Shown here: positions 1 to 11,400 of the stretch, piece after piece | How positions within the stretch are numbered: the stretch's first letter is position 1 | Layout: the number at the start of each line of letters is the position of its first letter | DNA from: Dryococelus australis | Lineage: Eukaryota; Arthropoda; Insecta; Phasmatodea; Phasmatidae | Direction: 5' to 3' | NCBI GenBank assembly: GCA_029891345.1 | Contig: CM057002.1 | Location: 64,560,590 to 64,624,589 of the forward strand | DNA: 64,000 nt | Translations under genes and position numbers: made by a program | The notes under the pieces: generated by a model | Databases searched by the model: none | What the model was told of the DNA's origin: nothing | Seen by the model: the letters and a program-made list of their open reading frames with translations, nothing else

Positions 1-404
1 TAGGTGTAAAAGTGCGTCTCCGATAAATTTACACATAAAAAAACATTCCATATCGTTAAATTCCTTTTTTCCATTTAATATTCCGGCGCCTAACCCGGTA
101 AGAAGCGAGTATGCCGTCTGTTACCATATGTGACGTATGTGATATTGCATTGTGCACACGTCGCAATGATGTACGCCGAAGTTGTCAGCGTCCATCTGAG
201 TAGGCGTATATGGGTTACACGAAGAACTCGCTAGTCGCGCCCTATATTTTATGTGCAATATTTTCAATCATGTTGGTAAAAAAAATTTGCATTATAATTT
301 TGGCGTGACGTGAATTTACAGTTTTTTTAGTCCGATTGTGTATAAATAATCAATTGGTAATCGGCGAATCGATACCGGTGAGAAGAGGACGACTTACACG
401 TCAC

Positions 405-435
<31 letters not shown>

Positions 436-839
436 CCACTGAATGTTCCAATCTTAGGGCTTGTCTACGATTTAATATGCAAATTTTGAATTATTTTTAA
501 ACGTTTGCCGATGAGAGCATATATGTATGTTTGTAGGTTTTCTACTGGTCATTCAGTGTGGAGCTGCCTCTCGTGCATTCTGCTGTGATAGCAGTCGAGA
601 AACTCCTGCCTGTTCCTCTCATCTCTTTGCATTGGTAAGTTATACAGAATGTTGTATTACTAATGATTTTTTTTTTAAATAAAACCACTAGCCGAGTAGA
701 GTAATTTATTATAAATTTCAATATAAATGTATCAAAATATTCAGATTTCTTTAAAAAAAATAAAATAAAACTTTTAAATTTATGTTGTAAACATTTATAG
801 CTCGGTAGTATCGCTGGTGAACAAGGTTTCTAGTGCTAA
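1..839. other. AT-rich non-coding spacer with a poly-T tract
   Basis: No coding region or recognised repeat is visible. A T homopolymer of about 25 bases lies at about 411-435. The only frames present are short and AT-driven. Confidence 0.6.
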
Positions 840-1930
840 TCCTCCTTAGCATCTTCGCTGAAGACCATATTACACGGTACAAGATTTCGTAAAAGCTTGT
901 GCAAGGTCTGCCATAGCTGGCGTTATACCGGCCTGTACGGCACCCGTCATGGCATTTTTCGCCTGGCACTGCCAGATTTCATCACAGGTTTGGTAATTGG
1001 ACCTGTCCTATTTTCCGTGGCAGGTTCCATACCGGCTTTCGTACCTGGCCAATCACATTGCAGTTTTAGAGCGCAGGGCGCTCCCTTGGCTACTACTTGA
1101 AACGAGTTGATGAAGAAACTGAAAAGGACGCCTCCATCTTGAATTTACATTCATGAGGTTGAAACTCTTTGAAATAGATTTAAAATGCGACAACGACGAA
1201 TAATATTGGCGATCACAACTATTAATTACACTTTTAAACCGTTCTAAATACTTAAAACATTGCCTTCTGCATGAAAAACTTAATTTAAGAAACGTAGGTA
1301 TATTCAAAATATAAACTCAGCTCTTTTTGTGTGAATTGGTGGTACAACGGTAAAGTTGCGGCGCCTCTGAGTATTATGTAACTTTTGGGCATGAGTTCAA
1401 AACTCCGTCGGACAAAAACTACTCTTTTACCATCAAATTTTGCATGCGGATAATATCCCGGTACATATAGAAAAACTTTATTTTGCAACAGGTCAGTAAT
1501 TTTCGACAAAATTAAAAATAACACACTCGTACTCTAGTGACTGCACGCCATTTTCAAGAAAATGAATGAAGCTATACTAGTAAGCAAGTAATTTATGTAA
1601 AACGCGAACACTAATATAGCAATATTATGATGTGCTAGCTAGTACTTTTATAGGCCTACGCAAGTTACTAACTGGTAGCAGTTCTACGAATCGGGTTCAT
1701 ATTTACTACAAACCACACACTGCACACCCGCCGAGGGTGCGAGAAATGCTAGTACGCGAACTGCTGTCGTGTAATATGAATCTTCCATGGCCGGTATACC
1801 AGCTCTTACACCAGGACTTATAGAAGCTTGTACAAGAACCAAGTACGGCAGCAGGTATCGTGTAATATCCGCTTTAGCCGGGTCCGATTCCTAGCTGGAA
1901 ACAGGTCATCTCGGCGCGCTCACCCAGCTG
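840..1930. repeat. Possible old element with diverged inverted ends
   Basis: The stretch at about 840-1060, read on the minus strand, resembles the plus-strand stretch at about 1785-1910. Both carry a GCCGGTATA word, a run like TTGTACAAG or TTGCACAAGC, then CGTGTAATAT. This is the arrangement expected of a transposon with long, diverged inverted ends around an interior of about 0.7 kb. The interior also contains a tRNA-like segment. No transposase is recognisable and no target duplication was found. Judged by eye only. Confidence 0.3.
1333..1415 (+). repeat. tRNA-derived SINE head or tRNA pseudogene
   Basis: A-box-like TGGTACAACGG near 1340 is followed about 50 bases later by a B-box-like GAGTTCAAAACTCC near 1395. 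The spacing is that of an internal RNA polymerase III promoter. The arms do not fold into a clean cloverleaf, so a working tRNA gene is unlikely. Confidence 0.4.
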
Positions 1931-2328
1931 TGAAAACTCCTTTCTCCTAGCTACAAAAAAGATATAATAAATTCTCGATAGAAATGTTTTGCCATACTTC
2001 GGATAAAGTTAACTCACGTAGATCGCGGTGCGCGCTAATAGGCCGACAACGTGTTGCCAAGAATTTCTGCGCCGGTTTTTATATTTATTCATAGTGTCGC
2101 TCGTATCGCTCACTATCGCTTCGGGGCCTTACGCGCCTAACAGTCTCAGGTACACATGAGCCTTAATTAGCCATGGCGGTCGCGGTGCCTGCAGGGCTGT
2201 GAGGTCCAGGTGGTCAGATGTCACACTAACCACACTAAGGTTGCTTATACTATACGAGGGGAAGATCAATGATAAATGTTTGGCAACAAATAATGTTCGC
2301 CTCTAGGTATGCGCTAGTGTCTCATGTG
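1931..2328. other. Unassigned spacer
   Basis: Mixed-composition sequence with a slightly CpG-rich part near 2020-2200. No coding frame or repeat was recognised. Confidence 0.5.
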
Positions 2329-2565
2329 TAAAGGTCGTCCAAGGTAAAATAAGCACTTTTTGAAACTGTATCATCAGACATAGTAACCAATAAATATATT
2401 TAATTGTGCCCTCGGACTTTTGGTTTTGGGTATGGTGAATGTATACACTGTGTTTATTAATCACATGGCAGGGTTTACATTAACAAGTGGTGGAAGGATA
2501 TAAATTTGTTGAAAGAAAAAAGTAACAAGGGCTTCAAAAGTGCTCACTTTTCCGTGAACGGCCTA
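2329..2565 (+). mobile_element. Short MITE, family 1S (about 236 bp)
   Basis: The left end reads TAAAGGTCGTCCAAGGTAA and the right end is its imperfect complement, finishing CCGTGAACGGCCTA. The interior matches the copy at 33696-33930 closely: both have a CTCGGACTTTTGGTTTTGGG block, a CACATGGCAGGGTTTA block and a GAAAGAAAAAAGTAAC block. A TA follows the right end, consistent with TA target choice as in Tc1/mariner-type elements. It has no coding capacity, so it must have been moved by another element's transposase. Confidence 0.75.
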
Positions 2566-2810
2566 TACTAGATTTTTATTAATTTCCTAAATTAATAAAC
2601 AGGATATTTGTAAAAACCACAAATAGAATATAAACTATTTCGTAACTGGTTATAATATTTCTCTTTTATTATTCACGTCGCTTAAAACTTCAACATTATG
2701 TTACATTTTGAAACACTACTTAACTAGACGTGGAGATTTTCCTTATTACCAACTCCCCCTTAGGAAATCTCGTTTTGTTCCTAACCTTAGGAGAATAAAC
2801 GTTAACCACA

Positions 2811-2864
<54 letters not shown>

Positions 2865-4069
2865 GAGGTGCCGTACTCTCGAAATAATATGTGTTTCACT
2901 CGTGAGAGAACCTTGGGCACACGCTCCCTGCAACCTTTGAGCAGGGGGGAACCCAAGGGCACATGATCCAACCACTTTTCCATCACTCAAACATGGAAGA
3001 CGACTACTACAATTATTGTTTGTAATTCTTTCTAAAAATTGTATACTTGGTAAGTTGTCTTAAAGAGGTAAACTGAGAAGGCAAATGTATGTGCATGTGA
3101 ATGAAGTAATGCAATATCTAAACGAAAAAATAATAGCCGTACTGCGAGCGAAATGTTGAGCTGTGTTAAAAAAAAAAAATTCCCTTATGTTTACGTGAAA
3201 GTGTAGGTAAAAAGAATTCCAGAAATCTGCGTAAAATTGCCGTTAAGTTACTAACACGATGTTTCCAAAATCCGACTTACCATAATTTTCACAGAAACTT
3301 CCGTGAAATTGTAATAAACCCCTCCATACATACGCTAGTTAGTATTCTCTTCTTCCAGTTTGAAAAGAGGCGTAGCGAAAAAAAAACTCTAATTTTCGTT
3401 ATGCGAGTGTTCAACTGCTCATAAAATATATACTTTTCAAAAGTTAAAAAGTACATACCTGGGCGATATTTGAACCCGAATCAAAGTTGTGGCGTCCAAA
3501 TGATTCCGCCCACTTATATAGGACCTTCTAGTAACAACTTCGCGTATTACTTCGGTATTGCTAAAAAGAATCACGTTCAGGGGCGAAAATAGTAATTAAT
3601 TTTGGGGGATTATTTACTAATTCATATTTCCAGTAAATACTGGACTGAAGCAATACAAATATGAACGTCTGTGAGAAAAGGGAAGTATTAAATCTTACAA
3701 TAATTGTATTATGAAATGAGACACTTGATATTCACAATATAATAATTAATTAATTAAATTTTGTAAACACCTTTTTACTTTGTGTCTTAACAAATAAAAT
3801 GAAATACATATCGTTTCGTTCATCTCCAAAACGTATTCAGGTTAAACTTCATATCTCGAGGGAATATGTCCCTATGACCCCCCCCTTTTTTTTTTTTCAT
3901 TTTTCATCACCGCTGGTTATATTAGCAATTTTTTAAATTTATATTTATGCCCGTGCATATTAGGGTTGTTAACTGTTACATACGCCCGATTCTACTTTTT
4001 TATGTTTGAAGGAATAGTAGACCTATTCCTTCAAATAGTGGCGTTGATGTTATACTAACTGTCTAAGAG
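2566..4069. other. AT-rich spacer with a 50-base A run and a short hairpin
   Basis: A homopolymer of about 50 adenines lies at 2812-2861; the flanks show no clear retrogene or target duplication. At 3465-3510 the minus strand has a B-box-like GGGTTCAAATATC with a weak A box upstream, possibly a SINE relic. A hairpin with a 13-bp perfect stem and a 5-base loop lies at 4005-4035 (arm TTTGAAGGAATAG). Nothing coding was seen. Confidence 0.5.
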
Positions 4070-4800
4070 GCGATAACTTCCTGGTTACAGTGGCGAGAAA
4101 AACTTTGCGCAGACTCGGCTTTGTTCGTTCCCGAAACCCGAAGCTATACGAAAAACAGAGACTTTCAGTGAATTTAACAAATGGAGCTCAGCTCCATTCT
4201 CCGACATTTCGATAGCGTTTCCGTATATTAGCTGGACATTCACTTGAAATCGCGTTTGTCCGGGGAAGCGTGGCCGTGGTCGGAAGCGAGAGCTGTCTGG
4301 CTAAATTAGCGACTCCTTAGGGCGTTCGGCAAGGGAACAGATGCGGTGAGACATGCGCAGGGGACTTTGCGTCAGGAGCACGGGAGGGATGAGTGCGCCA
4401 CGTTTCGCGTTGTCGAAAATTATGACCTCTGTGGGACGCCTGATCGCAATTCGTACATTTGTAGAATGCTGGGAGGGGAGGGGGTGTGGCAAACTCTCAA
4501 GAATTGCTGAGATATTGATCGATATTCCAACCGGGGAGCGTATATCACCGGAGAATAGCACACAGCGTTTGGGTATAGTGCATGCGCGTTGGTGTTGGCG
4601 CCTAATGGCGTCCTGCGTGAGCCCGCCACAGCGAACGACAGTTACCTGCTTGCCGATTAGTAAGTTTGTAGCACTCGATGGAATCTTTCGTTGGGGAGAG
4701 TGTGCGGAATGTAAGTTGCGGTTGTTAAGGATTAATTTCCGTGGCGAAGGTCGTCCAACTCAATCTACCACCTCGACGTTGCTGATCCTCAAAAGCCGTT
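4070..4800. other. CpG-rich block in an AT-rich setting
   Basis: Base composition changes sharply, with frequent CG dinucleotides, unlike the flanks. A plus-strand frame of 161 codons runs from 4353 to 4838, but it has no recognisable domain, ends in a T-rich run and is probably open only because the GC-rich sequence has few stops. The block could be an unmethylated regulatory or promoter-type sequence or an old GC-rich repeat; the sequence does not decide. Confidence 0.4.
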
Positions 4801-5258
4801 ACAACGAACATTTTTTATTTTTTTTGTTTTCAATTTGATAAAGTTGCCACGAAAATATAATTGGGACGTGGAGTCCATATTAATTGTTTTTTTTTATTAT
4901 TTTTTTATTTGTTTCTACATCTGAAATAAGTTGATGGATCCAGCTATATTTATTGGAAGTATCTACGGAGTTAAAATGAGCGGTAATGAACTGTGATGTT
5001 TTAACTACATTCCATGTCCCTCCCACTTCTTGTGACAAGAAGCATTCGCAGATGTTTTTAAGTAAAGCCGGCTTCCCTATGAAGTTGGGTGGTGGGGGGA
5101 GGGGTGTTTGTGCGATTGATCCAAGAAAACCCATCAGCCATCAGCTGATGGCAACGTCCGCCATGTTTTCCAAGTGCGACTCCGTTCCGCCGGAGATCGA
5201 ACTCGAATAGCCGTGGGTGGTTGGTTGGCTTACTAATCGCGAAATCATCGATTTTCCT
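4801..5258. other. Unassigned spacer
   Basis: T-rich at first, then mixed composition. No gene or known repeat was recognised. It leads directly into the 85-bp tandem array. Confidence 0.5.
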
Positions 5259-5680
5259 CTTTTCATTTATCGCTCTAGCAAACAATATTGTTATACAACG
5301 AATGCTAGAGCCGTTCAGATTACCTGTAATATAGGTGTTACCGCTTTTCATTTATCGCTCTAGCAAACAATATTGTTATACAACGAATGCTAGAGCCGTT
5401 CAGATTACCTGTAATATAGGTGTTACCGCTTTTCATTTATCGCTCTAGCAAACAATATTGTTATACAACGAATGCTAGAGCCGTTCAGATTACCTGTAAT
5501 ATAGGTGTTACCGCTTTTCATTTATCGCTCTAGCAAACAATATTGTTATACAACGAATGCTAGAGCCGTTCAGATTACCTGTAATGTAGGTGTTACCGCT
5601 TTTCATTTATCGCTCTAGCAAACAATATTGTTATACAACGAATGCTAGAGCCGTTCAGATTACCTGTAATATAGGTGTTA
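5259..5680. repeat. Minisatellite, 5 x 85 bp
   Basis: Units begin at 5259, 5344, 5429, 5514 and 5599; the last lacks its final few bases. By eye the copies are identical except for one A-to-G change in the fourth (GTAATGTAGG). Each unit has a 9-bp inverted repeat, GCTCTAGCA and TGCTAGAGC, around a 22-base loop that contains the palindrome AACAATATTGTT. The near-perfect identity implies recent expansion or gene conversion. No protein is encoded, because 85 is not a multiple of three. Confidence 0.95.
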
Positions 5681-7900
5681 TTTAGTCATTTTAATATGTA
5701 TATTTATACTTTTTTTTATTAAGACACATTATCTGTTGTCAAGTGTTTCAAATATAATCAAATGCAGATGTAGCTATCTGGAGGCACAACACAGAATACT
5801 CGCCTTGACTGTGATACATCGTAGTTTCAATTCGCATAAGTTTCGCCATCTAATAATTTGTAAGACATCGTATCGATTGGGTAAGAGAACTTATATTATA
5901 AAATATAACTAGTATCATATTCCCGGCGGTTTGATTATTTATAAATAACCCAATTTAGATTAAAAATGCATTTTTTAATTTTGGAAATTTGATCTCACCA
6001 CTACAGAAAAACGTATACCGGAACTACTCAGAATAATTACTTACAAATAATGAATCAAGTTTAATTAAATATGTAGCAACTGATATGTAATTGGCTTTTG
6101 AAAATTATAGTAACGTTAGTTATTTTATGTTGTAAATTAAATAATTTATTTGAGTGAATGTCAAGTACACATATTGACACGCTTGCTGAACTACAAAGTA
6201 TAAAGGGAAAAAACTGTGTCTTTGAGAACACGAGTAGTTGACAGCGTGAGGATGTGTAGAACTCTTTGTAGCTTCGTTCCTTCGTTCTGGGTGAGCAAAC
6301 TTAACAAAATTACAAAAATGTAACAATTTTCTTATAACAATTATGGTAGCGGAAGATAGGAAAATTGCCAAACCTGATTTACGTAATTCACTAAATAAGC
6401 AGCGATCGCCAGTGAGTAATCGTTAATAATCTGTGTTACCTTAATAATAACCATAACGTTCATAGCATAGTGATATTTATTTTAATGTGCATACTATTAA
6501 AACCTAAATATAATTGACCACACATATGTAGGCAGTAGTGATCAAGGTTAATGTCGTGCAGTTAGAGTAATATCCCAGTTTCTTACAATATGTGTGTTAT
6601 GTAAAAAGTAGGTTGCTAACAAAAATGCTATAGAAATTGTTCATATTTTATTTCCAAGGAGGCTATGTTTTGAATGCAAATCGTAACCGAATTCGCGAAA
6701 TATGTACAAGGAACACAACATGTTAACTGTAGTAGGAGTTAAGGAGAGTATGTTTCATGATCCGTCCGCCATCTTTGTTGACGTCACGGATGCGGCCGGC
6801 GGGCTTGTTCATCTCCCTTTGCCGCTCCGAACAGGCACCCGGCCATTGCAGCGACTTGTAACTCCAAAAACTATTGTCATAAAATTTAATTAATAAGTAA
6901 TATTTTAATAATCTTTTTTATAAAAAAAATACTGACTTAATAAAATTTCGTAAAACCATCTATCTCTAATAAGTATGTGGATTTTCCTGGAAAATACGCC
7001 CATTTCCATAGAAATCTCCACTCACTCGACTACCATTTTTACGACCCCCGTTAGTGAAACGATCGCCCCACATACCACTAGTATGTTTATTTAAGAATTT
7101 AAAGATTCAATGTAACATATGCGGAAAGAATTATTTTAAAAAATCGAAAAATTCGAAGAACATATAACATTAATTTCACACTCACCCCATCACATTACCA
7201 ACTCCCCACCCACCACCGCCATAATAACAAAACTCGCCACGAAATAGAAAAATAAATTCTAAAAAAAAGGAACATAATGTTACCCTACCCTACACCCAAA
7301 AACCATTACCAACACCCCCCTCCCTCCCCTCCAATGGCCTTACGTACCAAATTATAACTTCTCCCATTCCAATCAATCGTATCTGACCAGAGGCCACTAA
7401 ATTATACCTTCAACACATATTTTTTCCAGTATTAGACACAAGAATGTGTTTGTAATTCATGTTTCAACCGCCAGAGATAATTCACTGTCGACAAGAGTGC
7501 TATAGACCTGTATCGAATGGCGACGAGATGCATAGTTGCAAATGACGTATATTGCCATATTAAATTGCCTTTTATTTCCAACATAAGTATTTTTCTTTTA
7601 TTTTAAAATATTTTTTTTTATATAAAAGCAGGAAGTTTTTATCTTTAGTGCGTTATATGAACGACTACGTATATTACCAGGTCCACGTGTGCTATTATCT
7701 GCAGGTTTCAACCTAGATCAGTATTACCCCAATACATACATTTGTTATCTAGCATTTCTTTAAGTCCAATAAGTTTGGTTAAATATAAAAACAAATAATG
7801 GTCCAACACAAACACAAAATTAGTTTTGCTGTTGGATACATAAATGCCATCACACAAAAAAAATATTCAGTCTCTCTTTCAATTATTTTTAAAGGTTCTT
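5681..7900. other. AT-rich gene-free spacer
   Basis: No convincing coding region. A short CpG-rich patch lies at about 6750-6860, and a C- and A-rich patch at about 7180-7340. Neither resembles a known element. Confidence 0.55.
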
Positions 7901-8395
7901 CGGAACCGAAGTCGCGGTGACATCTCGTCTAGGCGTATCTCTTCGATTCACGGTCCAAGGACGAGGCACGCTAGCTGTGCATTCCTCCACGCGCGTGTCC
8001 AGTCAGGTTCTGACATGTCGCAAACATGCCACTGCTGGCCGTCATAATGTTTCGCCAGCTTGCGCAGTGAAGGACAGCCATACTCGAAATGATCATCGAC
8101 GATTCAACTTCATTTTTCCACAAATCGCTCAGCCATTTTCTCTGCTCGAGGGCCTCACGAAGTAAATCGGTCCTTGCATATACTGCACCAGCCAGTCGCG
8201 CATCAGCCTGTTTCCCACCTGGTGGTGCGGAATCTTGACTTCGTCCTCCTCCAGTCTGTGGTGGCACTTGGTCAGCTAATCGATCTTCTTCTTGCTTTTC
8301 TCGTCCAACAGTTTCCACGAATAAGAAGGTCGGAAGGAACGCGTGAGCATCTTGCCATCATCGTCGTAGGACACTGCGATCTCCTTGAGCACGTA
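7900..8395 (-). pseudogene. Decayed gene of an uncharacterised mobile-element-like protein family
   Basis: Reading the minus strand across at least two frames gives protein-like pieces in order: a DDDGKM segment, SFRPSYSWKLLDEKSKKK, an in-frame stop, then HHRLEEDEVKIPHHQVGN and RDWLVQYMQGPIY. After a frame change come LEQRKWLSDL and EYGCPSLRKL. The pattern of an F-P-W block, then H-L-D-x-x-I-P-x-x-x-x-G, then L-E-x-x-x-W-L, then G-C-P-S-L resembles an uncharacterised family, possibly exonuclease-like, that I recall as frequent in arthropod genomes; that link is from memory and uncertain. At least one stop and two frameshifts make it a pseudogene. Confidence 0.45.
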
Positions 8396-8964
8396 GCTGC
8401 TCTAGCTCTGGGATCCTTATATATTACAGAATATCCTGCTGCTGTCGATGCTCAAAGCCAACTAAACAGATATCGCTTACGGCGCATCCTGTTCATACCC
8501 ACTGTATCATGACGACTTTGTCTCGACAATTATACGCGTCTACCGGTCGTGAAGTATCAGGCAGAAAGCATACATGTGTGATGTTGTATTTCCATGTGTA
8601 GCGAATTCGATCCTGCAATCGATCAGATTCGAACTGATACACTCTTCCTGTTTACTTACGTCGAACACCATGAGTGGGGCCAAACTCGTGAAGGTATCTG
8701 GGCTCAGTGTCTTGGATTGGGGGTGGGGGAGTCCATATTACGCATTTTGGAACTGAGCATACATTTGATATGCCAGCAGGTACGGACCAATTCCAATGTT
8801 CATATTCATGCGTACGTACAGATAGCTCTCACTAGTCAAATATATCTTGACTTTTTCTGTTTGACATGTGTCGAACTGCGAACAGCTCACTCTAGCATTG
8901 TGATGTCGTCCAGTATGTAGCCCAATAATTATATACCATCGTTTCACGGTGACAAAGCTGGACT
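8396..8964. other. Unassigned spacer
   Basis: Mixed-composition sequence between the pseudogene and the LINE fragment. Open frames of 60-108 codons overlap on both strands with no recognisable domain. Confidence 0.5.
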
Positions 8965-9445
8965 TCACCATCCTTGTGTTGTGATTACTTTCTTCTTGTA
9001 GTTTCTATCCGTTCCGGATGATGGCAACCATCTCAGCTTGCCATCTTTATTAAGCACTGCTCGGAATAACTCTGTAGATGTCTTAGAGGTCCATGTTTTG
9101 AGGTTTTTCAACCAGGAGATTCTTCTCCTACCAGCGCTTCTCTTCCCGGGTATCTTTCCTTGTAGAATATACTGAAGGGGCTGATATCTGCTTTCATTCC
9201 TCATGATATGGCCGATATACTGAAGCTTCCTTGTTTTCACTTTGGTGACGTGGTCAATACTTCTTTGCACTTTTTCATCCTCCGAACAACTTCAAAATTT
9301 GTAACATGGTTTGTCCATGGCACTCTTAACATTCTCCGATATAACCACATCTCAAAGGCTTCCAATCTTTTCCTGAGTGATAATTACCGGGTGCATATCA
9401 CCTCCATAGGGAAGAGACCCTATCGTGAACGATACAATCAATAGC
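8965..9445 (-). mobile_element. LINE 3' fragment: C-terminal part of an endonuclease/reverse transcriptase
   Basis: The minus strand encodes the region after the RT core that is typical of insect non-LTR polyproteins. It starts with a decayed piece like LEAFEMWLYRRMLRVPW, followed by a frame with RKLQYIGHIMRNESRY, LQGKIPGKRSAGRRRISWLK and NLKTW. The GHIMRN and GRRRISWLKNL blocks are characteristic of these polyproteins. The upstream RT and endonuclease are missing: a decayed part of the frame lies at 9270-9445 and then other sequence begins. This fits a 5'-truncated LINE. No poly-A tail or target duplication was identified at the low-coordinate end. Confidence 0.8.
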
Positions 9446-9657
9446 ACCACAACAAACAAAAGAACCCCCGCGCATCTGGTTGCGACGAGTGCGCATTACT
9501 AGGGTTAGTAAGCAAGAAGGGAGGGACGAACCTGTATTGATCTCAGCAATACGAAAACAAATAGTTTTATACAAGAACTTATAACTATAACACAGAACAC
9601 TTGTCCTTTCTGTTCAAAAGTACTAGGTACCGAAAAGGTATTTAAAGTTACAGCAAT
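9446..9657. other. Flank of the retroelement; no LTR recognised
   Basis: This is where a 3' LTR would be expected, but no segment matches the sequence above 16213 except the 13-base word AAGTTACAGCAAT (9645-9657 and 16214-16226). Confidence 0.4.
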
Positions 9658-9690
9658 TAATTATCTCGTTAAGAGTGACCATGATACAGC

Positions 9691-10281
9691 TTATAGTGGT
9701 AAAATGCTGTTTTGACATACCTGGAAGTACGCATTCAAGCTTATCTCAGTTATTATATAGTTACCTAATTCTAAAATTATTCCTACCATCATCTGACTAT
9801 GCACTTGTGAACTTTCAATTTCCCTTTGTTGTGAATTAAATCTACCTGATAATGATTGAAATTGCTTTGAAATATTATTGATTTTTACCTCGACCTGGGC
9901 TTTAATTTCCACCAAACTGTTGGTGGGGAGATTGAGATCATTAATTGATGCTCTTACATTACTCTCTATTTCTCTCATTTGTACCGCTAACATTTGTTCA
10001 TTAAACAATAATGCTTTGAAGTGCCGTGTTGTCAAGATGTCGTAACACCAGGTTGCAATATCTCCAAGGAAGGTAAGGGATTTTTTATTTATCTTTGGTA
10101 GGACGACTTCTGACAGGAAATGGTTTACAATATTTACAGAAGTAGTACTAAAAATATTTCTGAGTTTGTCGGCATTCCTGCAGACTGTTGAGTTACGAAT
10201 CGCACAGGTGCTGTGGAACCATTCGTCGATGTTAGCCAGTGTCCGGGGTTCCTGCAGTGTCAGCGTAAATAGTAGTGGCAC
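9691..10281 (-). pseudogene. env: Envelope (F-like fusion glycoprotein) fragment
   Basis: A 196-codon frame has the arrangement of the membrane-anchored subunit of insect retroviral envelopes related to the baculovirus F family. A lysine-containing stretch precedes SLTFLGDIATWC (about residues 68-79), the region next to the fusion peptide, and a long heptad-like helical stretch follows (about residues 85-165). The receptor-binding part before it is absent or scrambled by frame changes. No transmembrane helix or cytoplasmic tail follows before the stop, so the frame is truncated at its end. Placement directly after integrase fits an env gene. It cannot make a complete envelope. Confidence 0.65.
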
Positions 10282-10320
10282 TGTTCCTTCGTACTGAATT
10301 TGCAGTGTTAGCTCGGTGAA

Positions 10321-11400
10321 CTAGACCCGTAGTGTGTCTTGTACAGCAGCTCCGCCTGCATCGTCGCTGCAAACCCCAACAAAAGCAGCAGGACGCAGTG
10401 GTTGACCTGGCACATCTCGGTACTGGGTTACCCTTGGTTGGAAAGTCCTCCTGTAACATAAAGAGTAGTGTAAACGTCTTACATTGGCGATTTTGATGTT
10501 CATTGTGCTTAATGTCTCTATTTTATTTCTGCCTCTCATAAAAATTTCCACGGAAATCGTGGAGGGACCTAGTACAACAATAATTTTATATGGCCCTTGG
10601 TATTTAAAAGCGAACACCTTATGTCACGCATGTGTTTTCACCCAAACGAATTGGCTTATCTTTAGTTCGTTAGGTTGGTGTTTCATATGAAACATTCTCT
10701 TTTGTTTTTGATGGGATGCAATAAAATTGAAATGTGCTTGCTCACGGACCTGTTTGAGATGTTCACGCCAATCGTTCGCGTGGGGAGAATGTAAATGGCT
10801 AATGACATGAGAGGGTTGGATAGCTTCGACTCCATGAAGAAGGACGAAAGGGGTGAACTTCATACTGTGGTTTACGGTCGTATTGTAATTAAATAGTATG
10901 TATGAGACGTAATTGTCCCAGTGAGTAGGATCATCGCTGGCACAAGAACTTAAATGTTGAGACAAAATTTTATTGACTTGCTCCACCAAACCGTTGCAAG
11001 GTGGATTATATGTCGTGGTCTGGAGTTTTTTATTTGTAGTTTACGTAAGAGTTCCACCGTCATTTCATTATTGAACGATGTTCCCCTGTCTGTAAGGATA
11101 GATTCCGGGCAACCAAACTGTAATATAATGTCCTTAACGAAATTAGAAAAGTTAATGGGTCAATGGTTTGGACTGGGCAGGCGACTGCATAATGAGTGGC
11201 AAACTCTGTCATAATGAGTACATATTAGATTACCACATACTGATGTATGTAACGATCCTTTAGCATCAAGATTCCAGGAATAGAGAAGAGGTGGGAGTGG
11301 TATAGGTGTCATTTGACCTATTGGTTTTTGATTAGAGGCTTTAATTCGTTGGCATGTGGGACAGTTATTTACGAATTCTTTCACATCCTTATACATTGTC
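10321..11400 (-). pseudogene. Integrase, broken
   Basis: At least three frames carry the integrase. At 11160-11396 there is the tail of the zinc-binding domain (NCPTCQRIK) and the start of the catalytic core with its first Asp (WNLDAKGS). At 10990-11160 the second Asp lies in ILTDRGTSF. At 10624-10989 the Glu is in VEQVNK, followed by the usual W-D and F-x-Y-N-T blocks. The C-terminal SH3-like domain (FKYQGPYKI) is at 10321-10617. The His pair of the zinc domain is lost where stops and a poly-C run occur near 11400-11470. The D-D-E residues are present but not in one frame. Confidence 0.8.

Noticed and set aside
4353..4838. 161-codon open frame on the plus strand
   Set aside because: It lies in a CpG-rich block with few stops, has no domain, and ends in a T-rich run; overlapping frames on the other strand are also open.
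5259..5680. CRISPR-like array
   Set aside because: The units follow each other directly with no variable spacers, and the setting is eukaryotic. The same holds for the arrays at 52705 and 56263.
9446..9657. 3' LTR of the Gypsy-like element
   Set aside because: No matching segment of useful length was found above 16213; only a 13-base word is shared.
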